The position numbers were made by a program, and so were the translations under genes. From NCBI GenBank assembly GCA_036389195.1, contig DASVQH010000529.1, positions 1 through 11,956 on the forward strand: DNA of 11,956 bases. Reading direction: 5' to 3'. The stretch is from JACCYI01 sp036389195 (GTDB lineage Bacteria > Actinomycetota > Thermoleophilia > Solirubrobacterales > Solirubrobacteraceae). Under the pieces are notes generated by a model. The model worked only from the letters and a program-made list of their open reading frames with translations, ran no database searches and had not been told where the DNA came from. This document shows, piece by piece, positions 6,353 through 11,956 of the stretch (positions within the stretch are counted from its first letter, which is position 1; the number at the start of each line of letters is the position of its first letter).

Positions 6353-8788
6353 ATGACGGCTTTCCGGCAGCTGCTCGCTTCATGCGTCGTGCTCGCGTGC
6401 CTGGCGGCGCCCGGCCCCGCCGGCGCCGCGACGTTCGTGGTCAACGTCGCCGACGACCCCGACCCGGCGGCCGCGCCATGCCAGGGCGGCCCCTGCAGCC
6501 TGCGCGGCGCCGTCGTCGCCGCCAACGCCGACGCGCTCCCCGACACCGTCGTCCTGCCCGCGGGGCCGATCGCGCTGAGCCGCAACGCCGCCAACGACGA
6601 CAGCCCGACCGCGGAGGACGACGACCTCGACGTCACCGCGCCGCTCGAGGTGCGCGGGACCGGGCTCGACGCGACGACGATCACCGGCGCGGACGGCTTC
6701 GCGATCTTCGGCGCGCCGAACACCGGCGCGGCGCCGGCGACGCAGCTCAAGCTGTCCGCGCTCACCCTCGCGGGGGCGGTCGCGCCGGGGCTGCACGGCA
6801 GCGCGGTCGACGGCGTCGACGACCTCGAGCTCGACGGCGTCCGCATCACCGGCATGGGCGGCTCCTACGGGATCGAGACGGGATCCGCGCCCGACCGCCC
6901 GATCTCGCTGACGATCCGCAACTCGATCTTCGACGGCAACGCGACGACGCGACAGCTGGTCTACGTCGACACCAACGGCCGCACGGAGGTCTCCGTCGCC
7001 GACAGCGTCTTCGAGGACAACACGGTCGAGCCCGGCACCAGCGGCACCATCCTCGGCCTCGCGGTCAGCAGCGGCAGCCCCACCCCGCCGGCCTACCTCA
7101 GCGCGACGATCGACCGAAGCACCTTCCAGCGCAACACCGCTGCGGGCGGGGGCTTCGGCCCCGCCGAGATCGTCTCGTTCAGCTCGGGCTCGGATGGGAC
7201 GACGACCGAGCCCGAGTCGCTGACGATCCGCGACACCACCTTCGCCGGCAACCGCACGACCAGCCAGACGGTCCGCTTCGACCCGTTCTTCTCGGACGGC
7301 GGCCGGGGCAGCTCGGCGCTGACCATCGAGCGCAGCCGCTTCCTCGACAACCGTTCCTCCGGCCCGTTCACGCCGGCCGGCGCGGTGCGCTTCGCCGCCG
7401 AGACGCACGGCCCGGAGCGGATGATCGTCCGCGACAGCGTCTTCGCCGGCAACGTCGCCGCGGACGGGGGCGACACCGCGGGTCGCGGCGGCGCGATCGC
7501 GTTCTCCGGCGAGGGCACCGACCCCGACGCGACGCTCCAGGTCGTCGGGACGACGTTCGACGGCAACCGGACGGGCAACGGCAGCGGCGGGGCCGTGTGG
7601 CTCGCGGGCGACCAGACCGCCGCGATCACCAACTCGACGTTCCGGGGCAACGTCGCCGGCGGCTCGGCGGGCGGCGCGCTGGCCGTCGCCGGCGGTTCGG
7701 CGACGCTGACCCACGTCACCCTCACGGACGGCGCCGCGGCCGCCGCCGCCGCGATCTCGGCCGACGCGGGCGCCGGCGTCGAGGTCGCCAACTCGGTGCT
7801 CAGCGACAACGGCGCGGGCGCCTGCGCCGGAGCGATCGTCTCGGCGGGCGGCAACGTCGATCACGGCGGCGGGTGCCTCGGCGGCAGCCCGGACGTCGAC
7901 CCGCTGCTCGGGGCGCTCGCCGACAACGGCGGGCCGACGCCGACGCGCCTCCCCCAGCCGGGCAGCCCGCTGCTCGACGCCGCGACGGCCGACCGCTGCC
8001 CGCCGGCCGACCAGCGGGGCGTCACGCGCCCGCAGGGCACGGCGTGCGACGTCGGGGCGGTCGAGGTCGCCGTCGCGCCCCCGCCGCCTCCGCCCCCGCC
8101 GCCGGGCGACACCGGCGGCACCGGCGGGCCTGGACCCGGGCCGGTGCTCACGCCGCCCCCGCCGGCGATCACGCCGCCGGCCTCGGAGCCGCTGCTGCTG
8201 AGCTGCAGCGGCCGGCGCCTGGCGCTGGTCGACGTCGTCCGCTCCCGCGGCAAGGTCCGGATCACCGGGCAGGCGGTGCGCGCGCTCGCGGGCCGTCGCG
8301 TCGGCCTGTTCGTCGCCGACCGCCGCAACCCCCGGCGCAAGGCCGCGCGCGCGGGCCGGGCCACCGTTCGGTCCGACGGCGACTTCGCCGCCACGCTGCC
8401 GCGGCCGCCTCGCGGCCTGCGCTCGCCGGAGTACTTCGCCCGCGCGGGCGGCGCCGGGCGATCGCAGTCGCTCGAGCTCGACCGGCGGATGTACGCCGAT
8501 CGCCTCCGTCTTGCGGGCGGCCGCATCACGTTCAAGGGGCACGTCACCCGCCCGCTGCCCAAGCGCGGCCGGCGCGTCACCGTCACGGTGCAGACGGGCT
8601 GCCGGGAACGCGCGAAGGCGGCCACCGCACGGCTCGACCGCCGCGGGCGCTTCACCGCCCGCTTCGGCGCGCCGACCGGCGTGACGGAGATCCTCGTCCG
8701 CGCGCAGAGCCACGTCCCCGATCGCGCCGGCCGCCGGGCGCGCTTCCGGACCTTCACGCTTCCGCGCCCGCTGCGCCTCCAGCCGTAG
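6353..8788 (+). CDS. Secreted right-handed beta-helix protein (CSLR / FxxN / choice-of-anchor Q type)
   Basis: Predicted 811 residues. Residues 1-25 are a signal peptide ending in PAGAA. Residues 27-60 hold the opening ATFVVNVADD ... CSLRGAVVAAN found in many secreted beta-helix proteins. Residues 95-490 are the helix, with eight FxxN turns and three GGA(I/V/L) motifs (379-382, 412-415, 440-443), similar to Chlamydia Pmp repeats. Residues 523-571 (DNGGPTPTRL, GSPLLDAA, DQRGVTRPQ, CDVGAVE) match the choice-of-anchor Q ending. Then come nine prolines (576-584), a Gly/Pro linker to about 612, and a beta-type tail (616-811) that is very basic, with about 49 Arg/Lys and 12 Asp/Glu. The region 27-571 is acidic and has a single lysine. 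There is no autotransporter barrel, LPXTG or terminal membrane helix, so the basic tail may hold it to anionic envelope polymers (inference). Function is unknown; adhesion or polysaccharide binding fits the fold. Confidence 0.88.
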   Translation: MTAFRQLLASCVVLACLAAPGPAGAATFVVNVADDPDPAAAPCQGGPCSLRGAVVAANADALPDTVVLPAGPIALSRNAANDDSPTAEDDDLDVTAPLEVRGTGLDATTITGADGFAIFGAPNTGAAPATQLKLSALTLAGAVAPGLHGSAVDGVDDLELDGVRITGMGGSYGIETGSAPDRPISLTIRNSIFDGNATTRQLVYVDTNGRTEVSVADSVFEDNTVEPGTSGTILGLAVSSGSPTPPAYLSATIDRSTFQRNTAAGGGFGPAEIVSFSSGSDGTTTEPESLTIRDTTFAGNRTTSQTVRFDPFFSDGGRGSSALTIERSRFLDNRSSGPFTPAGAVRFAAETHGPERMIVRDSVFAGNVAADGGDTAGRGGAIAFSGEGTDPDATLQVVGTTFDGNRTGNGSGGAVWLAGDQTAAITNSTFRGNVAGGSAGGALAVAGGSATLTHVTLTDGAAAAAAAISADAGAGVEVANSVLSDNGAGACAGAIVSAGGNVDHGGGCLGGSPDVDPLLGALADNGGPTPTRLPQPGSPLLDAATADRCPPADQRGVTRPQGTACDVGAVEVAVAPPPPPPPPPGDTGGTGGPGPGPVLTPPPPAITPPASEPLLLSCSGRRLALVDVVRSRGKVRITGQAVRALAGRRVGLFVADRRNPRRKAARAGRATVRSDGDFAATLPRPPRGLRSPEYFARAGGAGRSQSLELDRRMYADRLRLAGGRITFKGHVTRPLPKRGRRVTVTVQTGCRERAKAATARLDRRGRFTARFGAPTGVTEILVRAQSHVPDRAGRRARFRTFTLPRPLRLQP
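6929..7651 (+). repeat. FxxN beta-helix coil repeats (eight copies)
   Basis: FxxN motifs begin at residues 193, 220, 258, 297, 330, 364, 402 and 430 of the gene at 6353 (FDGN, FEDN, FQRN, FAGN, FLDN, FAGN, FDGN, FRGN), spaced 27 to 39 residues apart. A degenerate LSDN follows at 483. Most are preceded by an I/V-x-[DRN]-[ST]-x-F pattern. They mark successive helix coils; the repeat is at protein level and divergent at DNA level. Confidence 0.8.
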
Positions 8789-8791
8789 GCT
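8786..8791 (+). promoter_or_regulatory. Candidate -10 element of proC (overlaps preceding stop codon)
   Basis: TAGGCT fits TANNNT and ends 6 nt before the proC ATG at 8798, the same spacing as before the gene at 6353. Its first three bases are the TAG stop of the beta-helix gene. No convincing -35 and no Shine-Dalgarno are seen, so a leaderless transcript is plausible. Confidence 0.45.
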
Positions 8792-8797
8792 TGCCCC

Positions 8798-9598
8798 ATG
8801 ACACGAGGCGAGGGGCGGGCGCTGCTGGTCGTCGGCGGCGGCCGCATGGGGGAGGCGCTGCTCGGCGGGATGCTCAAGGCCGGGCACGCCGCGGAGCAGC
8901 TCGGCGTGGTGGAGGTCTCCGCGCCGCGGCGCGAGGAGCTGGAGCGCGCGTATCCCGGCGTCGCCGTCGTGGCGGCGCCGATCGCCACCCGCGCCGCCAT
9001 CCTGGCCGTCAAGCCGGGCGACGTGGCGAGCGCCGCCGCCGCCGCGGCCGACGCGGGTGCCGAGCGCCTGCTGAGCGTCGCCGCCGGGATCAGCGCGGCC
9101 GCCATCGAGGACGCGTGCGGCGGACGCGCGCACGTCGTCCGGGCGATGCCCAACACGCCGGCGCTGGTCGGCGCGGGCGCGGCGGCGATCGCCGCGGGCT
9201 CCGGCGCCACCGAGGAGGACCTGGCCTGGGCTGAGGAGATCCTCGGCTCGGTCGGCGTCGTCGTGCGGGTGCCGGAGAAGCTGCTCGACGCCGCCACCGG
9301 CGTGTCGGGCTCCGGCCCGGCCTACGTGTTCCTGGTCGCCGAGGCGCTGGCCGAGGGCGGCGTGCTGGCGGGCCTGCCCCGCGACGTCGCGGAGAAGCTC
9401 GCGTTCCAGACGCTGCTGGGCGCCGCGCGGCTCCTCGCGGAGGAGGGCGCCAACCCCGCCGTGCTGCGGGCGGCGGTGACGAGCCCGGGCGGCACCACGG
9501 CGGCCGGGCTGCGGGAGCTCGAGCGCAACGGCGTCCGCGCGGCGTTCCTCGACGCGGTCAGCGCCGCGGCGGACCGGTCACGCGAGCTCGGCGGGTGA
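8798..9598 (+). CDS. proC: Pyrroline-5-carboxylate reductase
   Basis: The 266-residue product is a normal-length ProC, the cytoplasmic enzyme that reduces 1-pyrroline-5-carboxylate to L-proline with NAD(P)H, the last step of proline synthesis. Seen: Rossmann nucleotide-binding loop VVGGGRMGEALLGG (11-24); AVKP (70-73); RAMPNTPALVGAG (115-127); and the C-terminal signature DAATGVSGSGPAYVFLVAEA (164-183), followed by TSPGGTTAAGLRELE (228-242), the conserved substrate-binding and dimerisation segment. Start: ATG at 8798 puts the glycine loop at the usual distance from the N-terminus. It has a TANNNT -10 element instead of a ribosome binding site. The stop overlaps the GTG of the following VOC gene (GTGA), so the two are translationally coupled. 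No other proline genes (proA, proB) are in the window. Confidence 0.97.
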   Translation: MTRGEGRALLVVGGGRMGEALLGGMLKAGHAAEQLGVVEVSAPRREELERAYPGVAVVAAPIATRAAILAVKPGDVASAAAAAADAGAERLLSVAAGISAAAIEDACGGRAHVVRAMPNTPALVGAGAAAIAAGSGATEEDLAWAEEILGSVGVVVRVPEKLLDAATGVSGSGPAYVFLVAEALAEGGVLAGLPRDVAEKLAFQTLLGAARLLAEEGANPAVLRAAVTSPGGTTAAGLRELERNGVRAAFLDAVSAAADRSRELGG

Positions 9599-10203
9599 CG
9601 GCTGCGGTGCGGATCGACCACGTGATCTACGCGGCCGCGGATCTGGACGCGGCGGCGGCGCGCATCGCGCGCGAGCTGGGGCTGGCGGTGAGCGGCGGCG
9701 GCCGCCACGACGGCCTCGGGACCGAGAACCGCGTCGTGCCCCTCGGCGGCGGCTACCTCGAGCTGCTCGGCGTGGCCGATCGCGACGAGGCCGCCCGCTC
9801 GGACTTCGGGCGGGCCCTGCTCGAGCGGCTCGCCGCGGGCGGCGACGGGCTGCTCGGCTGGGTGGTCGCGGTCGACGCCGTCGAGCCGGTGGCGTCCCGC
9901 CTCGGCACGACGATCACCACCATCCGGCGCGCCGGCCTGAGCGCGCGGCTGACCGGCCTGGCGGAGGCGATGCGCGAGCCGCAGCTGCCGTTCTTCATCG
10001 CCCGCGACCAGGGAGTCCCCGACCCCGGTGCGGGCGGGAGCGCGGGCGGCATCGCCTGGGTCGAGGTCGCGGGCGACCCGGAGAGGCTCGAGCACTGGCT
10101 CGGCGGCGGCGGGCTCCCCGTGCGGGCCGTCGCCGACGGCCCGCCGGGGGTCCGCGCCGTGGGCATCGGCGGCCGGGAGCTGCGCGACCCGCCTGCCGGC
10201 TGA
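9595..10203 (+). CDS. VOC superfamily / glyoxalase-like domain protein
   Basis: The 202-residue protein begins IDHVIYAAADLDAAAARIARE (7-27), then GGRHDGLGTENRVVPLGG (35-52) and YLELLGVADRDEA (54-66). This is the pattern of the glyoxalase-like (Glyoxalase_3) branch of the vicinal-oxygen-chelate fold. H9, H38 and E56 are in positions that could bind a metal. The second half (80-200) is a diverged second module, with WVVAVDAV near 91-98 and GIAWVEVAGD near 150-159. Members include metal-dependent lyases, dioxygenases and binding proteins; this one cannot be assigned a reaction. The GTG start overlaps the proC stop as GTGA, with no separate promoter visible, so it is co-expressed with proC. It ends 21 bp from the convergent yciH-like gene. 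Confidence 0.8.
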   Translation: MTAAVRIDHVIYAAADLDAAAARIARELGLAVSGGGRHDGLGTENRVVPLGGGYLELLGVADRDEAARSDFGRALLERLAAGGDGLLGWVVAVDAVEPVASRLGTTITTIRRAGLSARLTGLAEAMREPQLPFFIARDQGVPDPGAGGSAGGIAWVEVAGDPERLEHWLGGGGLPVRAVADGPPGVRAVGIGGRELRDPPAG

Positions 10204-10231
10204 CGCGCGCAGGAAGCCGCCCGGTCAGCCG
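10197..10231. terminator. Possible bidirectional hairpin between convergent genes
   Basis: CGGCTGAC (10197-10204) and GTCAGCCG (10224-10231) form a perfect 8-bp stem with a 19-nt loop. Both genes' TGA stops lie inside the stem. Both proteins end in Gly-stop with similar codons, so the symmetry may be a by-product of coding. There is no T-tract on either strand. Confidence 0.3.
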
Positions 10232-10566
10232 CCGGCGAGGACGGTGTCGTACCCGTCCGCGCGCAGGAGCTCGACGACCACGTCGCGGTGATCGCCCTGC
10301 AGCTCGATGACGCCGTCCGTCACCGTCCCGCCGACGCCGCAGCGCTTCTTCAGGCGGCCGGCCAGCTCGCGCAGCGCGTCGTCGCCGAGCGGGACGCCGG
10401 AGATCGTCGTCACCGCCTTGCCGCGGCGCCCGCTCGTCTCGCGCCGGACCTTCACCCGGCCGCCGGCCGCGCGGTGGGCGGTCGGACCCGGGTCACGGGC
10501 CTTGCGCAGGTCGCCGTCCGTCGTCGAGTACACGGGCCGCGCGTCGCGGCTGCTGCGCTTCGGCAT
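10225..10566 (-). CDS. yciH: SUI1/eIF1-family translation factor (YciH-like)
   Basis: The 113-residue product carries a full bacterial SUI1 domain: VRRETSGRRGKAVTTISGVP (40-59), LKKRCGVGGTV (72-82), IELQGDHR (87-94), and GY with a final GG (105-113). The N-terminal RPVYSTTDGD (10-19) is the usual lead-in. The Cys-rich zinc-binding segment present in some relatives is absent here; the only cysteine is C76. In E. coli the homologue YciH affects initiation fidelity and stress-time translation inhibition; the role in this organism is inferred from family. The start ATG lies 1 nt after the livM stop (TGACATG), so translation is probably coupled to livM. It ends 21 bp from the convergent VOC gene. 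Confidence 0.92.
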   Translation of the reverse strand: MPKRSSRDARPVYSTTDGDLRKARDPGPTAHRAAGGRVKVRRETSGRRGKAVTTISGVPLGDDALRELAGRLKKRCGVGGTVTDGVIELQGDHRDVVVELLRADGYDTVLAGG

Positions 10567-10567
10567 G

Positions 10568-11584
10568 TCAGCGAACGTAGCGCGTGCGCCGGGGCAGCAG
10601 ACCCTGCGGCCGCAGCAGCACGAGGACCACCAGCAGCAGCCCGTAGACCCCGGAGGACACCTGCGCGAGGTCGAAGTCCAGGCCGAGCTTCTGCGGCAGG
10701 CCGCCGAGGACGTCGGGCAGCACCCAGTTGTTGAGCGCCGAGAGCGCGAGGGCTCCGAGGACGACGCCCCAGACCGAGCCGAGGCCGCCGATCACCACCA
10801 TCGCGAAGACGAAGATCGAGAACGAGTACTGGAACTGGTGCGGGTCGACCGTGTTGAGGTAGGAGGCCAGGAACGCGCCGGAGACGCCGCCGAACGCCGC
10901 GCCGGTCGCGTAGGCGGTCAGCTTGGTCCGCACCAGCGGGATGCCCAGGCTCGCCGCCGTCACCTCGTCCTCGCGCAGCGCCGTCCACGCGCGCCCGAGG
11001 CGCGAGTCGCGCAGGCGCACGCTGACGCCGAGCGCGAGCGCCATCAGCGCGAGCGCGAGCCAGTACCACGGCCGCAGGTCGATCGCCCCGAACGGCTCGA
11101 GCAGCGGCAGGTCGAGCTTGTCGATCGGCGTGATGCCCTTGGGCCCCGCGGTCAGCGTGCCGCCGAAGAGGTGGATCTGGTTCCCGTTGGCCACGACCGT
11201 GCCGACGATCTCGCCGAAGGCCAGCGTCACGATGGCGATGTAGTCGCCACGCAGCCGCAACGTCGGCACGCCGATCAGCACGCCGGCCAGCGCGGTGGTG
11301 GCGGCCGCGAGCGCGAGGACCGCCACGGAGTCGAGGTGGACGCCCCAGAAGTCCGATCCGAACGCCGCGGCCGTGTAGGCGCCGATCGCGAAGAACGCGA
11401 CGTAGCCGAGGTCGAGGAGCCCGGCGAAGCCGGCGATCACGTTGAGGCCGAGCGCCATGCCGACGTAGGCCGCGGCGAGGACGAGGTTGTCAAGGACGGC
11501 CCCGCCGGCCGGGAACAGCAGCGGCAGGACCGCCGCTACCGCGAAGGCGCCAAGCGCCGGATGCACGACCTTTCTCACCATCAT
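10568..11584 (-). CDS. livM: Branched-chain amino acid ABC transporter permease LivM-type
   Basis: The 338-residue polytopic inner-membrane protein matches the LivM permease of ABC importers for Leu/Ile/Val and related substrates. Seen: repeated hydrophobic segments starting near residue 11; AYVGMALGLNVIAGFAGLLD (39-58) followed by LGYVAFFAIGAY (59-70); LRLRGDYIAIVTLAFGEI (109-126); the cytoplasmic coupling loop RLGRAWTALREDEVTAASLG (195-214) that contacts the ATPase subunits; and the C-terminal LRPQGLLP (324-331). Length is normal. Starts ATG at 11584 or the next codon are both possible; the ribosome binding site is poor. Neither livH, livG, livF nor a binding-protein gene is adjacent: upstream is a divergent ABATE-type gene 42 bp away, and downstream is yciH. 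Substrate could also be urea or another amide in this family. Confidence 0.93.
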   Translation of the reverse strand: MMVRKVVHPALGAFAVAAVLPLLFPAGGAVLDNLVLAAAYVGMALGLNVIAGFAGLLDLGYVAFFAIGAYTAAAFGSDFWGVHLDSVAVLALAAATTALAGVLIGVPTLRLRGDYIAIVTLAFGEIVGTVVANGNQIHLFGGTLTAGPKGITPIDKLDLPLLEPFGAIDLRPWYWLALALMALALGVSVRLRDSRLGRAWTALREDEVTAASLGIPLVRTKLTAYATGAAFGGVSGAFLASYLNTVDPHQFQYSFSIFVFAMVVIGGLGSVWGVVLGALALSALNNWVLPDVLGGLPQKLGLDFDLAQVSSGVYGLLLVVLVLLRPQGLLPRRTRYVR

Positions 11585-11585
11585 C

Positions 11586-11591
11586 TACGCT
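11586..11591 (+). promoter_or_regulatory. Candidate -10 element for the ABATE-type gene
   Basis: TACGCT fits TANNNT and would start transcription near 11598, giving a leader of about 29 nt with GGGAG (11617-11621) before the GTG at 11627. It lies just outside livM, and no good -35 is seen. Confidence 0.35.
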
Positions 11592-11603
11592 CAGGCGGTG
11601 AGA

Positions 11604-11609
11604 ACCCTA
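11604..11609 (-). promoter_or_regulatory. Candidate -10 element for livM
   Basis: On the minus strand, positions 11609 to 11604 read TAGGGT, a TANNNT match. Transcription would start near 11597, about 13 nt before the livM ATG at 11584. It overlaps the footprint of the opposing plus-strand promoter. No -35 is recognisable. Confidence 0.35.
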
Positions 11610-11626
11610 CCGGTCCGGGAGCGACG

Positions 11627-11956
11627 GTGGAGCGCTCGGCGCTGATCGAGGCGAGCGTGCAGCCGGACGGGCGCGAGCCGGCACCGCCGGGCCTGGCCCT
11701 CGTCCAGGCGTTCGTCAACACGGTCGACGCCGAGCACGGGCCCGACCTGCTCGACACGCCCGCCGGCCTGCAGGCCTGGCTGCAGCACCGTGGGCTCGCC
11801 GCGGCGGGCGGGGCGACGGAGGCCGGGCTCGGTGTGGCGCGCGAGGTCCGCGAGGCGCTGCGCACCCTGCTGCGCGCGCACGCCGGCCCGCCGCCGCCCG
11901 GCGACCCCGTCCACGCCGGCGCGGTGCGCGCGCTGGACGCCGCCGCCGAGCGCGCG
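11627..11956 (+). CDS. ABATE/CGNR-type putative regulator, N-terminal part (runs off right edge)
   Basis: 110 codons are present and open to the window end. The segment LALVQAFVNTVDAEHGPDLL (23-42), then TPAGLQAWLQHRGL (44-57) and REVREALRTLLRAHAG (72-87), matches the N-terminal ABATE domain (DUF1470). These proteins usually end in a CGNR zinc-finger DNA-binding motif and are annotated as putative stress-related regulators. The zinc finger would lie beyond 11956 and cannot be checked. GTG at 11627 is the only reasonable start: GGGAG lies 5 nt upstream and there is no in-frame start in the preceding 40 bp. It is divergent from livM, with overlapping candidate promoters, so it may regulate livM or itself (inference). 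Confidence 0.8.
   Translation, partial: MERSALIEASVQPDGREPAPPGLALVQAFVNTVDAEHGPDLLDTPAGLQAWLQHRGLAAAGGATEAGLGVAREVREALRTLLRAHAGPPPPGDPVHAGAVRALDAAAERA

Noticed and set aside
2970..6383. Minus-strand open frame of over 1100 codons opposite the GH9 and His-rich genes
   Set aside because: It is antisense to two convincing genes. Its product is dominated by Arg, Val, Asp and Ala with no domain or membrane pattern, as expected where third-position GC removes stop codons on the complementary strand.
8078..8104. CCG/CCC-rich tandem tract that could be a DNA repeat element
   Set aside because: It encodes the nine-proline linker of the beta-helix protein in frame, so coding explains it. It has no spacer structure and is not a CRISPR.
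6380..9133. Minus-strand open frame of over 900 codons opposite the beta-helix gene and proC
   Set aside because: It has the same low-complexity Arg/Ala/Asp/Gly composition and no motifs. It crosses the junction of two well-supported plus-strand genes.
6208..9234. Plus-strand frame of about 1000 codons overlapping three genes
   Set aside because: It is an out-of-frame shadow, extremely Arg-rich, while the beta-helix (FxxN, CSLR) and ProC motifs lie in other frames.
11598..11645. 15-codon GTG-started ORF overlapping the ABATE-type start
   Set aside because: It has no ribosome binding site, is not arranged for coupling to the GTG at 11627, and is too short to separate from chance.
1..11956. 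tRNA, rRNA, insertion sequence, phage, CRISPR or defence genes
   Set aside because: Reading both strands I saw no tRNA cloverleaf-like arms with CCA context, transposase DDE motifs, terminal inverted repeats with duplications, regularly spaced repeats, or nuclease/toxin families.

Overview
The window is about 12 kb of very GC-rich DNA with strong third-position GC bias. It most likely comes from an actinobacterium of the class Thermoleophilia (Solirubrobacterales relatives). The best taxonomic clue is the gene at 1135-1749. Its N-terminus (TYGNVVATLALFLALGGGAY, followed by KLPKNSVGAKQIK and a Gly-X-Y collagen-like stretch) is a recurring surface-protein leader in that lineage. This placement is from memory of the family, not from a search.

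Layout. 1-926 (minus): N-terminal part of a LuxR/LAL-type AAA ATPase regulator running off the left edge, with a possible 16-codon leader ORF whose stop overlaps its TTG start. 1135-3434 (plus): a two-gene unit encoding a membrane-anchored collagen-stalk protein with a DUF1566/Lcl-like head, then a secreted family 9 glycoside hydrolase 2 bp downstream. 3600-6281 (plus): a large secreted protein of unknown family with a beta-rich body and a strikingly histidine-rich C-terminal third. 6353-8788 (plus): a secreted right-handed beta-helix protein with FxxN/GGA(I/V/L) repeats, a polyproline linker and a very basic tail. 8798-10203 (plus): proC (pyrroline-5-carboxylate reductase), translationally coupled to a VOC/glyoxalase-like protein. 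10225-11584 (minus): livM, a branched-chain amino acid permease without visible liv partners, followed after 1 nt by an SUI1/YciH-family gene. 11627-11956 (plus): N-terminal part of an ABATE/CGNR-type putative regulator leaving at the right edge.

How it fits together. 1135-8788 is a run of four secreted or surface proteins that looks accessory: a lectin-like head, a glycan hydrolase, a His-rich secreted protein and a beta-helix. Candidate terminator hairpins after 3434 and 6281 suggest at least three transcription units, so any joint role in binding and degrading extracellular polysaccharide is inference. The right third looks like ordinary chromosomal metabolism and transport, with tight stop/start coupling. 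Several genes show a TANNNT element exactly 6 nt before, or close to, the start codon, which suggests leaderless or near-leaderless transcription. I see no rRNA, tRNA, CRISPR array, insertion sequence or phage gene. No gap between genes exceeds 300 bases. The most unusual material is the 3600-6281 protein and the collagen-stalk/GH9 pair. I do not see a complete, clearly new multi-gene system.
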